A stretch of DNA of 64,000 nucleotides from Drosophila miranda (Eukaryota; Arthropoda; Insecta; Diptera; Drosophilidae), in contig NC_046674.1 of NCBI RefSeq assembly GCF_003369915.1, forward strand, positions 7,688,001 to 7,752,000, read 5' to 3'. Positions 23,616-32,844 of this stretch are shown here, piece after piece. Below the pieces are notes generated by a model. The model had not been told where the DNA came from. It saw only the letters and a list, made by a program, of their open reading frames with translations, and made no database searches. Within the stretch, counting starts at the first letter, position 1; each line of letters starts with the position of its first letter. The translations under genes and the position numbers were made by a program.

Positions 23616-23850
23616 ATGAGAACTCAACGACGCTGCAAGGTGAGATATATACCGCGATACGATCACATACATTTATAGTTTGAAGATTGAAGTGATATTG
23701 AAGATAATAATATAGATGCTTTGACAGATCCTACAACTGGCTATGGTGGTGGTGGTGCTGCTGCTGGTGTCGTTTCTGCAGATGGGCGTCGCTGTTGGCC
23801 GGGTGGATGAGGCGACCAGCGATGATTGCCGTTGCGGCAAGCGGGGCTAA
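23616..23850 (+). CDS. Possible small secreted-peptide gene (48 aa, two exons)
   Basis: Exon 1 (23616-23639) encodes MRTQRRCK. Donor GTGAGA and acceptor TTTGACAG remove 88 bp, and exon 2 (23728-23850) continues in phase 0. The product has a basic N-terminus, a strong hydrophobic core (ILQLAMVVVVLLLVSFLQ) and a short polar remainder ending DDCRCGKRG. This is the layout of a signal peptide plus a peptide of about 15-17 residues with two Cys and a Gly-Lys-Arg amidation/cleavage-type motif. AATAAA follows the stop by 14 bp (23,865-23,870). Met at 23,743 alone would also give a complete signal peptide. The hydrophobic core comes from a GTG/CTG repeat, and a second frame from ATG 23,594 is also open across the same splice, so coding status is uncertain. 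It converges on EDRF1. Confidence 0.45.
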
Positions 23851-23864
23851 GCGCAGAATACATT

Positions 23865-23870
23865 AATAAA
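23865..23870 (+). terminator. Polyadenylation signal after the small peptide gene
   Basis: AATAAA 14 bp after the TAA at 23,848-23,850, on the plus strand; it lies within the likely 3' UTR of the convergent EDRF1 gene. Confidence 0.4.
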
Positions 23871-23956
23871 CAAGCGAGAGACAGCGAGCAATGCAATGCA
23901 TACGATTTGATCTGTTCTTTATAAAACCCCCTTGATGACACGTACAGCCGCTTTGG

Positions 23957-26900
23957 CTAGCCCACGGCTAGGTGAGCGTCGCACATGGCTTGTAGCCGGC
24001 CGAGCAGCGTGTGCAAATGTTTTGGTGGCGCTTCAGCAGCGCGTGCTGCTGCTGCTGTATGCTGGGCCCCTGTCCCATGTTTCCCAGTCAAGGTTTCCAT
24101 ATACATGCGCTTGTACAATGCCGACAGCTGTTTGGGATCCTTGCCGGTCAGCAGCAGCTTCGTGAGCGTCTTCAATGCATTCTGCAAGCGGCTCTCAAAG
24201 AGTGACAGATGTGCGGCGAATTCGTCATCGACCTGGCTGTTAGCATCGATGACGTGGCCAAAAATGGTCTGGCACTGCAAGCAAATCTCCAGAGCAGCTT
24301 GCATTTGCTTGATCTTCTGCGCAGAGTGGGTGGAAACTGTCGGAAAACATCTTAGGAAACATTCATGTGGGACTAATTTCTATAAACTTACGTTCCGCCA
24401 GAAATTCATGCAGGGATATACGCTCTAGTTGCACCACCAGCAGGTCGCCCATCTCCTTGAGGCTCTCTAGGATTTGAGTGGACTTCTCGTAGTGATATTT
24501 GCACAGCTGCAACGTGGATTTGGGCAGCTGGGACAGATCGCAGCAGCCATTCGAACGCAGCTGCGAATAATGAAAAGATGCAATCCTAAACGAAAGAGAT
24601 TTTAAGTACCAAAATATCTTTACAATCTCGGAATGTTCTGGTACCTTTTGTGTATCAAGCCAGCACGAAAGCTGTAGAGCACTTGGCGTGCCCCAGAATG
24701 TTCCACATCGCACAGCCGCAAGGCCTTTTGCAGCAGTTCGAGCACCTCTTTGGAGGCCTCCACCAGGCTGTTCTTGTCTGCTGCACTGTGATCCTGCAGC
24801 TGTTTGGCTAGCGTAAAGGTGGCAGTGGATAGCTCCCAATTGACAAGATCCCAGAGCTCGGCATTCGCTTTACGCGTGTCCAGGCAGTCTGTGGCCTTCT
24901 CGTAATAGTTGAAGGCCTCGTTATAAAAGGCTTTTTGTGAGTCTAAAGTAATGGCACTGCGAATGGTAATAGATATAGAATATATGCATAATGGACTCAA
25001 GCTGGTACGGTACACACCTCTCATTGGGCATGGTCAGATGGGCGCGCAGACGCATAAATCTACCCATGTTGCAATAAAGAAAGGCCAGATTAACATTGTC
25101 CTGCACTGCGGTAAAGGCCTCGATGCCACGGCGCAGGCAGTCATAAGAATTGACAGTCAGCTTAACGTAAAGCGGTTCGGCAGTGGCATTATCCTGTTCC
25201 TGTTTATCATCTCCGGCAGCTTCCGAGGCCTCTTTTTGCTTCATAACCTCGCTGTACTCCTCTGAAATGTACATCCATGCTTTCGGTTAGGTATCCAGCA
25301 GGATTTCATACAATAACTCACCCTGTGCCCAGTACATGTACTTGAGACCCAGCTCGTTTCGAACATTTCCCAATCGTCGCAGCAGCTCATTGCTCTCGGC
25401 CTTTTGGGCATGCTCCAGGGCCTGTTCGTAGCACTTGCAGCTGTGCATCATCACCTGTTCGACGTTTTTGACGGGAGCCAGCGAAGGCAGCTGCTCCTCC
25501 TCCTCCTCCCCCAGTTCCAGTGACAGTTCTTCGCCAATCACTCGGGTCGATTCGTCCTGCTCCTCGTATTGGCGCACATACTCATCGATGGCCTCCCAGT
25601 TCTTGGACATTTGAAAGAAACAGTCGCCGGCTCGGCCCAGCAGGCAGCTCTGTTGTGAGACCACATTGGCCATGTACTTGTTGAGTACCTGCTGGCAGCG
25701 AGAGGCCAGCTCAATGGATCGCAGCGTGGAGCCGTATTGGTGCGACTCGTAGTGGTGCTCCGCCAGTGTGGCGCCCGTTAGGCAGGCCTTCTCCAGCAGC
25801 AGCAGCTTCAGATGGACATTCCACGACCCAAAATGCTGACTATTGAACTTTGCACTGAGCTGCGTGTAGGATTTTCCATCTGTGGTACTGGTATTGGTGG
25901 TGGCCAGCTCCTTGGACTTGCTGCCTTTGGCCTTGGCGTTGGGCTTCTTGATGGCTTGCGCCTGTGCCTGCGGCTGGGACTGGGTCTGGGACTGGGACTG
26001 GGACTGGGATTGGGACTGTGCCTGCGTCAGCTGCAGCTGCTCATATGGCAGTGGTATGGCATTGAACGGTCTGGCCATATTGGGATTCTGCTCTTCATGG
26101 AGAATGCGCTGCTTTTCCTCCTGCTTGGCAATCGTCTCCGTTTCCTTGAGCTTCTCCTCCTGATTGCCATTGAAGTATTGTAGACAGGAGATGCCCGCAC
26201 TGATGTGCTCCAGCGAGATGGTGCAACGTTCCGCTGTCGAGGCGAGCAGGGGAGCCGGCTTGGACTTCTTGGCGTGCGATTTGAATTCCCTGAGAGCATC
26301 GCAAATGTGTCTCACAGCCACGTTGGCCTTGCCTCCGCTCTGCTCGGCACTTTGATAGTACTTGTCATTGCCATAGATTCCATCGCAGTCCAGGGGCTCA
26401 TCGTCATAGTCCTCCTCGTCCTCCTCATCATCGTACAGCGACTGTGTGTCCGAGTCCAGATCCTCGAACTTGGGCGCCTTGGGATCGATGCCAGCCGGCA
26501 CATGCAGGTCGGAGAGTATATAGTGCGAGGAGCTGACAATTTGCGGATACTGCTCCTTGGGCAGCAGCTTGATGCAGTTGTCCAGCAGGGCGCGTATGCT
26601 GCCCGCCGTCCTGGGGCTGATGTGCTGCAGCGTGTTCTTCATGTTGCGAGCGACAGAATAGAGCAGCATGCCCACGGGCACGGTAAACGGGTTCACCTGC
26701 TGCTGCGGCGGCGACTCAGACTCTTCGGAGGCCTGGGTCGTCTGGTTCTGGTAGAGAGTGGTCAGGTCGTAGAGCTTGACCACATCATCGTTGCGTCCCT
26801 TGAACAGCCAGTAGGTGTGGCCGGCCTTCGTGGCATTGGCCTTGAGGAAGGCCAATATATTCTGGGCCACATTGCGCACCACCTGCGGCGAGAATTGCGA

Positions 26901-27931
26901 GTTCTCCAGATAGGGCAGATCCTCAGTCTTGATGATTTCGTATTTCTGGACAATCCCATCCAGATGGTAGCACATCACAACCTCGGGGACATTGCACATG
27001 AGGTTATCCAGCCAGTAGTCGATGCCAGTCAGCACATTTATGGGCTGGGCGGCATCGCGCAGGCGGAGGCTAATGCACGGTCGATTGGGCCCTCCAAAGA
27101 TGGGCATGTCGGTGCCAATGAGCATACGGATATCCTCAAAGGTCCACACCACGTTCCGGTTGAACGCATGACTGGACTTGGGATCGGGAACATTCTCCTC
27201 GATCTTCGGCTCTGGCAGCACGGGACCCGTGATGGGCAATCCCTGGCGTCTGCTGGTCAACTGCGTCGGCGTAGTGTGCACATCATACTCCCCGCCATCG
27301 CCCGTTTGTTTTAGGCTGTGATACAGGAACTTGGAGAGCAGATTCTTTGTTTGCAGAGCCTCCCGATTGCGCTCCTTCAGGCAGTAGTTGTGCTGCTTGT
27401 CGCCAAACGACAAGATGTGCTCGAGGATGAACGTGCGCAGCCATTTCCAGTCATCATCTGATTTGCGTAGCAGATATTTCTGTATATCGAACTCGTCCAG
27501 CAGCAGGGTGTTGCCCACCTTGTGTACCACCATGCTAATGGGGCTCTGGGCACTGTATGGGAGCTTCAGCAACTGCTTGATGTTCTCCGCATCGGACACC
27601 ACATCCACCTCGCCAACACAGTCGGGAAACATCTGGCCCAGACGGAAGCTGGCGAAGCCAGCACTCTGATACAGAGCCTGGTGCAGCCCGTGGCTGCTGT
27701 GGGAGGTCGTCAGCCAGTTGAGGGGCGGCAGATTCAGATTCGTGTTGCATTCTAGGCGCTTGAAATGGGCCGGCAGCTGGACGGGCGATAATTTTATAAC
27801 CGCCTGACTTTTCACGGCGTCCAGCTCGTGCGGCCCAATGCTACGACAGGGTTCAATCTAGCGAGAAATCAATCATAAGTTATATGTTTTCGAACTGCGC
27901 AAAGGCTTACCTCTTCGTTGCTATCTTCCAT
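23957..27931 (-). CDS. EDRF1-like protein (6 exons, 1228 aa)
   Basis: Homologue of erythroid differentiation-related factor 1, a large conserved animal protein linked in vertebrates to globin gene regulation; its role in flies is not evident. Exons (minus strand): 27931-27911, 27857-25322, 25261-25018, 24956-24645, 24585-24392 and 24336-23957. All introns are GT/AG with matching phases and the total is 1228 residues, near the human length of about 1240. The start is MEDSNEE in a 7-codon exon; the long exon has no ATG of its own at its 5' end. The N-terminal half carries the family's conserved block (LDEFDIQKYLLRKSDDDWKWL, shortened here). A long acidic tract (DDEEDEEDYDDE) and a Gln/Ser repeat (about residues 570-590) follow. 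The C-terminal part is TPR-like helical sequence. It shares a short divergent promoter with Get1. No minus-strand AATAAA was found; a TATAAA variant lies about 35 bp past the stop. Confidence 0.9.
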
Positions 27932-28216
27932 GCTTGTGGTTTTGCATTTGCTCCTCTGCTAATCAGTCATTTTTTGTGGAACATTCAAGAAAATTCTCGC
28001 AGAAAAAAATGTGTGTTTTGGTTTGCCGGCTCTGAAATAGTGGGAAAGAGCGAGAGAGAGAGAGAAAGGGCGCTGCCAACTTTTTGAATAAAAGTCAGCT
28101 GTTTTAGATTTTGTGTCATTTACCAACACAGCTAAAACTACTTTGTTATTTTCAGACAGATATTTTAATTTGGTCACTAAAACTCACCATCATTGGCCAT
28201 AATCTGACACAAAGCG
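27932..28216. promoter_or_regulatory. Divergent promoter between EDRF1 and Get1
   Basis: Only 285 bp separate the two start codons, which point away from each other, so both transcripts must start here. The stretch holds a GAGA repeat at about 28,050-28,067 and a CAGCTG E-box at about 28,096, and has no TATA box, as is usual for housekeeping genes. Confidence 0.6.
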
Positions 28217-28840
28217 ATGGAACTATTACCACTTATAGCCCTGCTGAGTCTTATCAACACGATCCTGCCAGATTTCATACGGAACTACGTAAGTCATCCA
28301 AAAAGAGCGCACGGAACGTTGTGTCCGAAAACAGTCGGCGGCGGCGACTAAAGGTCTTCTCTTCCCTTCCCTCCACAGCTGAAAGTGTCACGTTTTTGGA
28401 AGACTAGCCGAGCGGACGGACGGCTGTGGCAATCCGAGATAGATGCTGCCCGGGAGGAGTTGGAAAATGTGCGCAATGCGGAACATTCGGGGGAGTACGT
28501 CAAGGCCATTAAAACTCTGCGCGCGGAACGGAAAGTCGCCGATGCAGAGGCCAAATTCAAGTCGGCCAAAAAAATAGACGCCTTCAAGGAGATGGGAATC
28601 GATACGGTGGCATATTACGTATCTAAAGTACTGTTGGCCCTGGTCCTTATCGTTGTCAGCATCCTGAATCGCAGCACACCTGTGATAGTCATCGACTTGC
28701 GCATCAGCCTGGCGCCATTTACGGGCCTCCTGAGTTTTCCCACTGGCGTGTACAATGCCATTTCGGTGCCCGTCTGGGCATTCTCCTGTAATGTTACCTT
28801 TCGCTTGATTTACAATATGATAATGAAGCGCGATGCGTGA
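28217..28840 (+). CDS. GET1/WRB, receptor for tail-anchored protein insertion (177 aa)
   Basis: Subunit of the ER membrane receptor that takes tail-anchored proteins from the ATPase TRC40/Get3. Exon 1 (28217-28288) encodes 24 residues (MELLPLIALLSLINTILPDF, then IRNY). A 90-bp intron (GTAAGT...CTCCACAG) is removed and exon 2 is 28379-28840. The 177 residues match the family size (human WRB 174). Topology is typical: a first membrane helix (about 3-20), a charged coiled-coil cytosolic segment (about 30-90, with REELENVRN and KAIKTLRAERKVADAEAKF) that contacts Get3, then two further membrane helices (about 105-120 and 145-165). AATAAA lies at 28,986. It is divergent from EDRF1 and followed by SrpRbeta. 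Confidence 0.9.
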
Positions 28841-28985
28841 GTGGAGTGGAATGGATAGACCCAAGGAACCAAAACTATGCGTTTAAGTGCAATGGATATA
28901 TAGAAGGCGCTCGACACACATTAAATTTTCTGTTATGCTTGGCAAACGCTTCGAAATGGCCACGATTTTAACCCTAAACGTCTGA

Positions 28986-28991
28986 AATAAA
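28986..28991 (+). terminator. Get1 polyadenylation signal
   Basis: AATAAA 146 bp after the Get1 stop codon. Confidence 0.6.
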
Positions 28992-29520
28992 AGTATTTTC
29001 ACATAAATTTTAAGCTGCGCGCGTCAGCTTCCAGTAGTCCGAGGTCACACCGATTTTCGTGCCACCATGTCCAGCTCATACACCTTGAAAGTTTTCTACT
29101 TTTCATAGTATTTCTAGTATTTTCCAGTATATTTTAAGACGCGTTATGGACTCACCCTCTTGTCCAATGCACCAATGTAGAAATCGTGTAGAAACGCTAT
29201 TTAGAGCCATGTCACTAGCCACATCGGATATCAGCATCGAATTCCTGATCGTTTGCCATCAAAATCGCTTTTTTTTTTTAATTCGTAAGAAGGGCATGTT
29301 AAAAAGTGGATAACGGATAATAATTGGATAAAACTATGAGTTTTGCCCTGAGGGTCTTAGCTAGCTAGTAATATTCGACGGAATATCAAAATCGAAGATA
29401 TGATGGAATTTAAATACAAATAATTTTGCAGTATATTTTGCAATTTGTGACGTATTTCGGTATATTTCTGAGGGTCAGTGCGTGTCACTTTGCCCCCAGA
29501 AACGGATTGTTTGCACGAAA
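28992..29520. promoter_or_regulatory. Spacer with probable SrpRbeta promoter
   Basis: TATA-less spacer. It contains GGTCACACC at 29,042, close to the Drosophila core promoter motif 1 (YGGTCACACTR). GTATATTTT-type words recur at about 29,127, 29,431 and 29,460. Transcription start not determined. Confidence 0.4.
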
Positions 29521-30389
29521 ATGGACAAACTAAATGAAAATGTACGCGAAAAGAAGCACATTAAGCTGGGAGAGATTGACTCGGGGCCCATCCTGGTGGC
29601 CCTGCTGCTCGGCTTCATTGCTGTGGGTGAGTTGGCCACGTGGCTTGCACCCAGAAATAATGCTAATTCCAATGCTTCCTCCATTTGCAGCGATATTTGT
29701 CATTCTGCGACGACGTTCGGCCGGCCGCAGGGACTTTCTCTTAACAGGGCTATGTGAGTCCGGCAAGAGTGCCATATTTATGCAGCTGTTGCATGGCAAA
29801 TTGCCGGAGACCTTCACGTCCATCAAGGAGAATGTGGGCGACTATCAGGCGGGTGGACACTCATCCGTTCGCCTCGTGGACATACCCGGACACTATCGCG
29901 TGCGGGACAAATGCTTCGATCTGTACAAGCACAAGGCAAAGGGAATTGTGTTTGTCGTGGACTCGGTGACAGTGCAAAAGGATATCCGAGATGTGGCAGA
30001 GTAAGTGCTGAAGATCTTCCATAGCATAGTCCATAGATATTCTCTTATTCGGACTCTTTCCTTGCAGCACTCTGTACACCATTCTGGCGGATAGCGCCAC
30101 CCAGCCCTGCTCTGTGCTGGTGCTATGCAACAAACAGGACCAGACAACGGCCAAGAGTGCACAGGTCATCAAGAGTCTCCTCGAAAAGGAGCTGCATACC
30201 GTGCGGGACACACGCAGCCGCAAGCTACAGTCCGTGGGCGACGATGATGTCAATAAGCCCGTGACCCTGGGCAAGCCCGGCAGGGATTTCGAATTTGCCC
30301 ACATCTCGCAGAATATTCAGTTTGTGGAATCATCCGCCAAGGAGAAGGAACTGAATACCCTGACCGACTGGATGGGTCGCCTTATGTGA
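29521..30389 (+). CDS. Signal recognition particle receptor subunit beta (245 aa)
   Basis: Membrane-anchored GTPase that holds SRP receptor alpha on the ER for co-translational targeting. Exons are 29521-29626, 29691-30000 and 30068-30389, with GT/AG borders and matching phases (total 245 residues). ATG 29,521 is the first Met in frame. One N-terminal membrane helix (about 23-42, PILVALLLGFIAV then AIFVIL) is split by intron 1 and followed by basic RRRSAGRR, consistent with a signal-anchor. GTPase motifs are visible: P-loop GLCESGKSA, switch region DIPGH, NKQD and SSAKE. All G motifs look intact. It follows Get1 in the same direction, 680 bp away. Confidence 0.95.
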
Positions 30390-30557
30390 ACACTCGAGAG
30401 ATTGAGAGAGTGGGGACTGAAACCACCTAACCTTTGAATCCTAAGACAAACGAATGCGGAACACACACACAGCAACAACACAATGATATTTATATAGCTA
30501 TCCTTTTTTATATGCCCCCTCAAATCGTATGCCATGCCTATACGTACGTACATTTCC

Positions 30558-30563
30558 TTTATT
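30558..30563 (-). terminator. Minus-strand AATAAA after the frameshifted ORF
   Basis: AATAAA on the minus strand, 43 bp beyond the stop of the 30,606-30,881 frame. It fits a minus-strand transcription unit facing SrpRbeta. Confidence 0.3.
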
Positions 30564-30605
30564 AGAGTGTAAATCCCCCTACTGCTGCTCTGAAAAACTA
30601 CTATT

Positions 30606-30915
30606 CTAAGGCTTTAAATTGGAAAATTGTATCCAAGTAAGAAGTATATGGTAAAATACGCACCTATCGTGTATCCTCCGAACCCCAAAGTTACATCTGT
30701 TCTCAAACAGTGGCGCCATGAAAAACAGCTTGGAGTGTCGCCCCATAATGTCAGGTATTGTGCCATGTCTGATGTATTTGCACCTGTATAGCCGCAGATC
30801 TACATTCCCTGCTTCAAAGGCCCTCTTTATCTTCAGTAAAGTAATCCCAAGGATGGCCTTGTACTCAGCCGCCCGTTCTCGTCAGGTTGCCGTAGTGGGT
30901 TATTCCCATTTCCAT
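30606..30915 (-). pseudogene. Frameshifted coding-like stretch, family unknown
   Basis: On the minus strand ATG 30,915 opens a 16-codon frame (MEMGITHYGNLTRTGG) that stops at a TGA. The neighbouring frame is open from 30,881 to the TAG at 30,606 (91 codons). Its composition looks protein-like, with an amphipathic start (AEYKAILGITLLKIKRAFE) and charged/aromatic blocks (HSKLFFMAPLFENRC). A one-base slip would join the two. A TATAAAAAG box lies upstream (30,990-30,998, minus) and AATAAA downstream. I recognise no family; it could be a broken small gene, a sequence error, or chance. Confidence 0.28.
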
Positions 30916-30931
30916 CCAATAACCTGACGAG
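30878..30931. repeat. Inverted repeat, 11-bp stem, 32-nt loop
   Basis: CTCGTCAGGTT at 30,878-30,888 is the exact reverse complement of AACCTGACGAG at 30,921-30,931. It lies inside the frameshifted ORF. Confidence 0.6.
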
Positions 30932-30989
30932 TCTATGTTCTTAACAGTTTAATGAAATGGTTTTGGATCCAGTCCACATTGTCTATTTC

Positions 30990-30998
30990 TTTTTATAA
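30990..30998 (-). promoter_or_regulatory. Possible TATA box of the frameshifted minus-strand ORF
   Basis: TATAAAAAG on the minus strand about 75 bp upstream of ATG 30,915. Confidence 0.25.
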
Positions 30999-31350
30999 TT
31001 GAAGAGTGAAAACCTTGCAAATGTCGTTGATTTTCAACGAGTTTCTGCGACGAGCGGAAAAGAGCGAGTGACGGTAAATCAAGTGCAAAAAATGCACTTT
31101 CCCCAAGGAAATAATTATCCGAAAAGCATTAAAAAAAAATAAATTCAAAGATTGTTTAACAAGGAATGATATACATATATGTATATTAGTTATAATAACT
31201 ATCGATAAGGTACATTCGAAACGTATTTTTAACAGGAATTGTTAGCCATTTTGGTCTATGCAGCCCTGTAACTTGACAGACAAAACGCTGTCAAACGCTT
31301 TCTGATTGTGAAAGGAAACAAAATTTGGAGATTGCCTATTGAATTTTACA

Positions 31351-32389
31351 ATGGCCTTTCATCTAAACCCCAGCCTTGGCCTGAGTGTTTACGGCTGCAA
31401 GGTACCCGATAGCGTGGTGGCGGAGCTGACAGCGGCAGGAAACGGAGCTGGAGAAGATGCTACGCCAAATGGAAATCAGCAAGAAACCTAGCGATGGAAA
31501 GTACCAGAACTTGGCCATCGAGTTTCGGTACCCGATGATTGACAATCCCTACGTCCTGGGGAAGATCATTTGCGCCGAGGCAGCCGGCAATCTCTGCGCC
31601 AGGGGCATCACGGAGTGTGAGAAAATGATGATGCTGTTCTTCAGGCCCCCTGATATGAGCAGAGCCGTGGTCAGTGGGCTGTTCTCGATGTCGGACGGCT
31701 TCAGGGAGGGCTGTATGGAAACCGGCGGGGTGATGACTTGGGCCTCGTACAAGTCCAACAGCACTTTCATCATCGGCGCATTGGCCTCGGCCTACTGGCC
31801 GCAACACCTATTTCTGGCACGCGACAACGCTCTGGATGGTGATGTCCTTGTGCTGACTAAGGCTCTGGGCACCCAGGTGGCCATCGATGCGTATGAGTCT
31901 ATCTATGATTTGCAACGCTGGGAGTCCTACAGTTTGGTTCTCTCCAAGGATGATGTTCGTTTGGCCTATCGTCAGGCCCTCGACTCGATGAAACTAATCA
32001 ATCGCAAGGCCGCTAACCTCATGCACGTGCACAATGCCCATGGGGCCATGGCTGTGTCCGGGTTGGGTATCCTGCACCATGCCAACGAAATGGCTTTGCT
32101 CCAAAAGGAGCCAGTGTCGTTTGTCATTGATACTCTGCCGGTGATCAAACACACGGTAGCTGCCGCCAAAGCAGCCGCCGGCGGCGGTAAGTGCCCCCTG
32201 CTGCAGGGACTTTCTCCTGAGACTTCCGGTGGTCTGCTCATCTGCATGCCACGTGATGACGCGGTTGCCTTTTGCAAGTTTTTTTCTGAATATGGTGGGA
32301 GCCCGGCCTGGATTATCGGCACTGTCCAGAGTGGCCCCAAGAAGGCCTCCATCATCGAGAATGTAAAAATCATTGAGGTTTCTCATTAG
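31351..32389 (+). pseudogene. Intronless, diverged selenophosphate synthetase-like copy
   Basis: The region 31,457-32,389 encodes a 310-residue frame clearly related to selenophosphate synthetase (SelD/Sps): PMIDNPYVLGKI, GDVLVLTKALGTQVA, NAHGAMAVSGLGILHHANEMA, PETSGGLLICMPRDD, AWIIGTVQSG. The true N-terminus (ATG 31,351, NPSLGLSVYGCKVP) is in another frame that stops at 31,491, so a frameshift separates them. The family's GxGCKVP loop has lost its Sec/Cys/Arg position. The early ATP-binding block is missing, TTDF reads AIEF, and the GGQT.NPW motif is replaced by GGVMTWASYK. There are no introns, as expected of a retrocopy. AATAAA occurs at 32,430; no SECIS-like element was seen after the stop. 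Catalysis is very unlikely, yet 300 codons stay open, so a shortened non-enzymatic protein starting at 31,457 is possible. Confidence 0.8.
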
Positions 32390-32429
32390 GAAATAGATTG
32401 AATTTGATCTCAGACAAAAAATATTGTTA

Positions 32430-32435
32430 AATAAA
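32430..32435 (+). terminator. Polyadenylation signal after the Sps-like copy
   Basis: AATAAA 41 bp past the TAG of the Sps-like frame; it suggests that the copy is, or once was, part of a transcript. Confidence 0.5.
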
Positions 32436-32660
32436 TTGCATTGGAAACTGTAATTCCACATTTATTTACAGGCAAAATTATATCCCTCCTCTACCACGGA
32501 GGGCATGGAATGATTGCACCATCCCATTCCCACCAACAGGTGCCCACAGCCACACACTTTCGATCGATCTCCTCTCCCCATACCATCCCTTGACCAAAGG
32601 AGCGCGCGACGGAGATGACAATTTTCAATGAGCGGGCGGTTGGAAGAAGACGCAAACGGA

Positions 32661-32770
32661 GAGCATGGAATGTGCACGCAATAAGGAAGAGAAAGCCTAG
32701 AAGGAGAGAGCATGGAATGTGCACGCAATAAGGAAGAGCAAGCCCAGAAGGAGAGAGCATGGAATGAGCG
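32661..32770 (+). repeat. 47-bp tandem repeat, about 2.4 copies
   Basis: GAGCATGGAATG begins at 32,661, 32,708 and 32,755. The first two units are nearly identical (GTGCACGCAATAAGGAAGAG core); the third is partial. Confidence 0.85.
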
Positions 32771-32844
32771 AGCACGCGCACCTAAGCCACCTACGCATTG
32801 CATTTGTACCGCTCTCTCGCAAAGTTTCCACTTCCCACGGTCCA

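Noticed and set aside
26205-27314. 369-codon plus-strand frame
   Set aside because: Antisense to the large EDRF1 exon, where the sense frame is conserved and spliced consistently.
27806-27815. EDRF1 start at position 27,815
   Set aside because: That codon is GTG. The frame continues upstream to an acceptor at 27,857 and joins a 7-codon exon with a true ATG at 27,931.
31420-31430. In-frame TGA before the Sps-like 310-codon frame as a selenocysteine codon
   Set aside because: The family's Sec position lies just before GCKVP, which is in another frame here. Residues before this TGA show no homology, and no SECIS-like element follows the stop.
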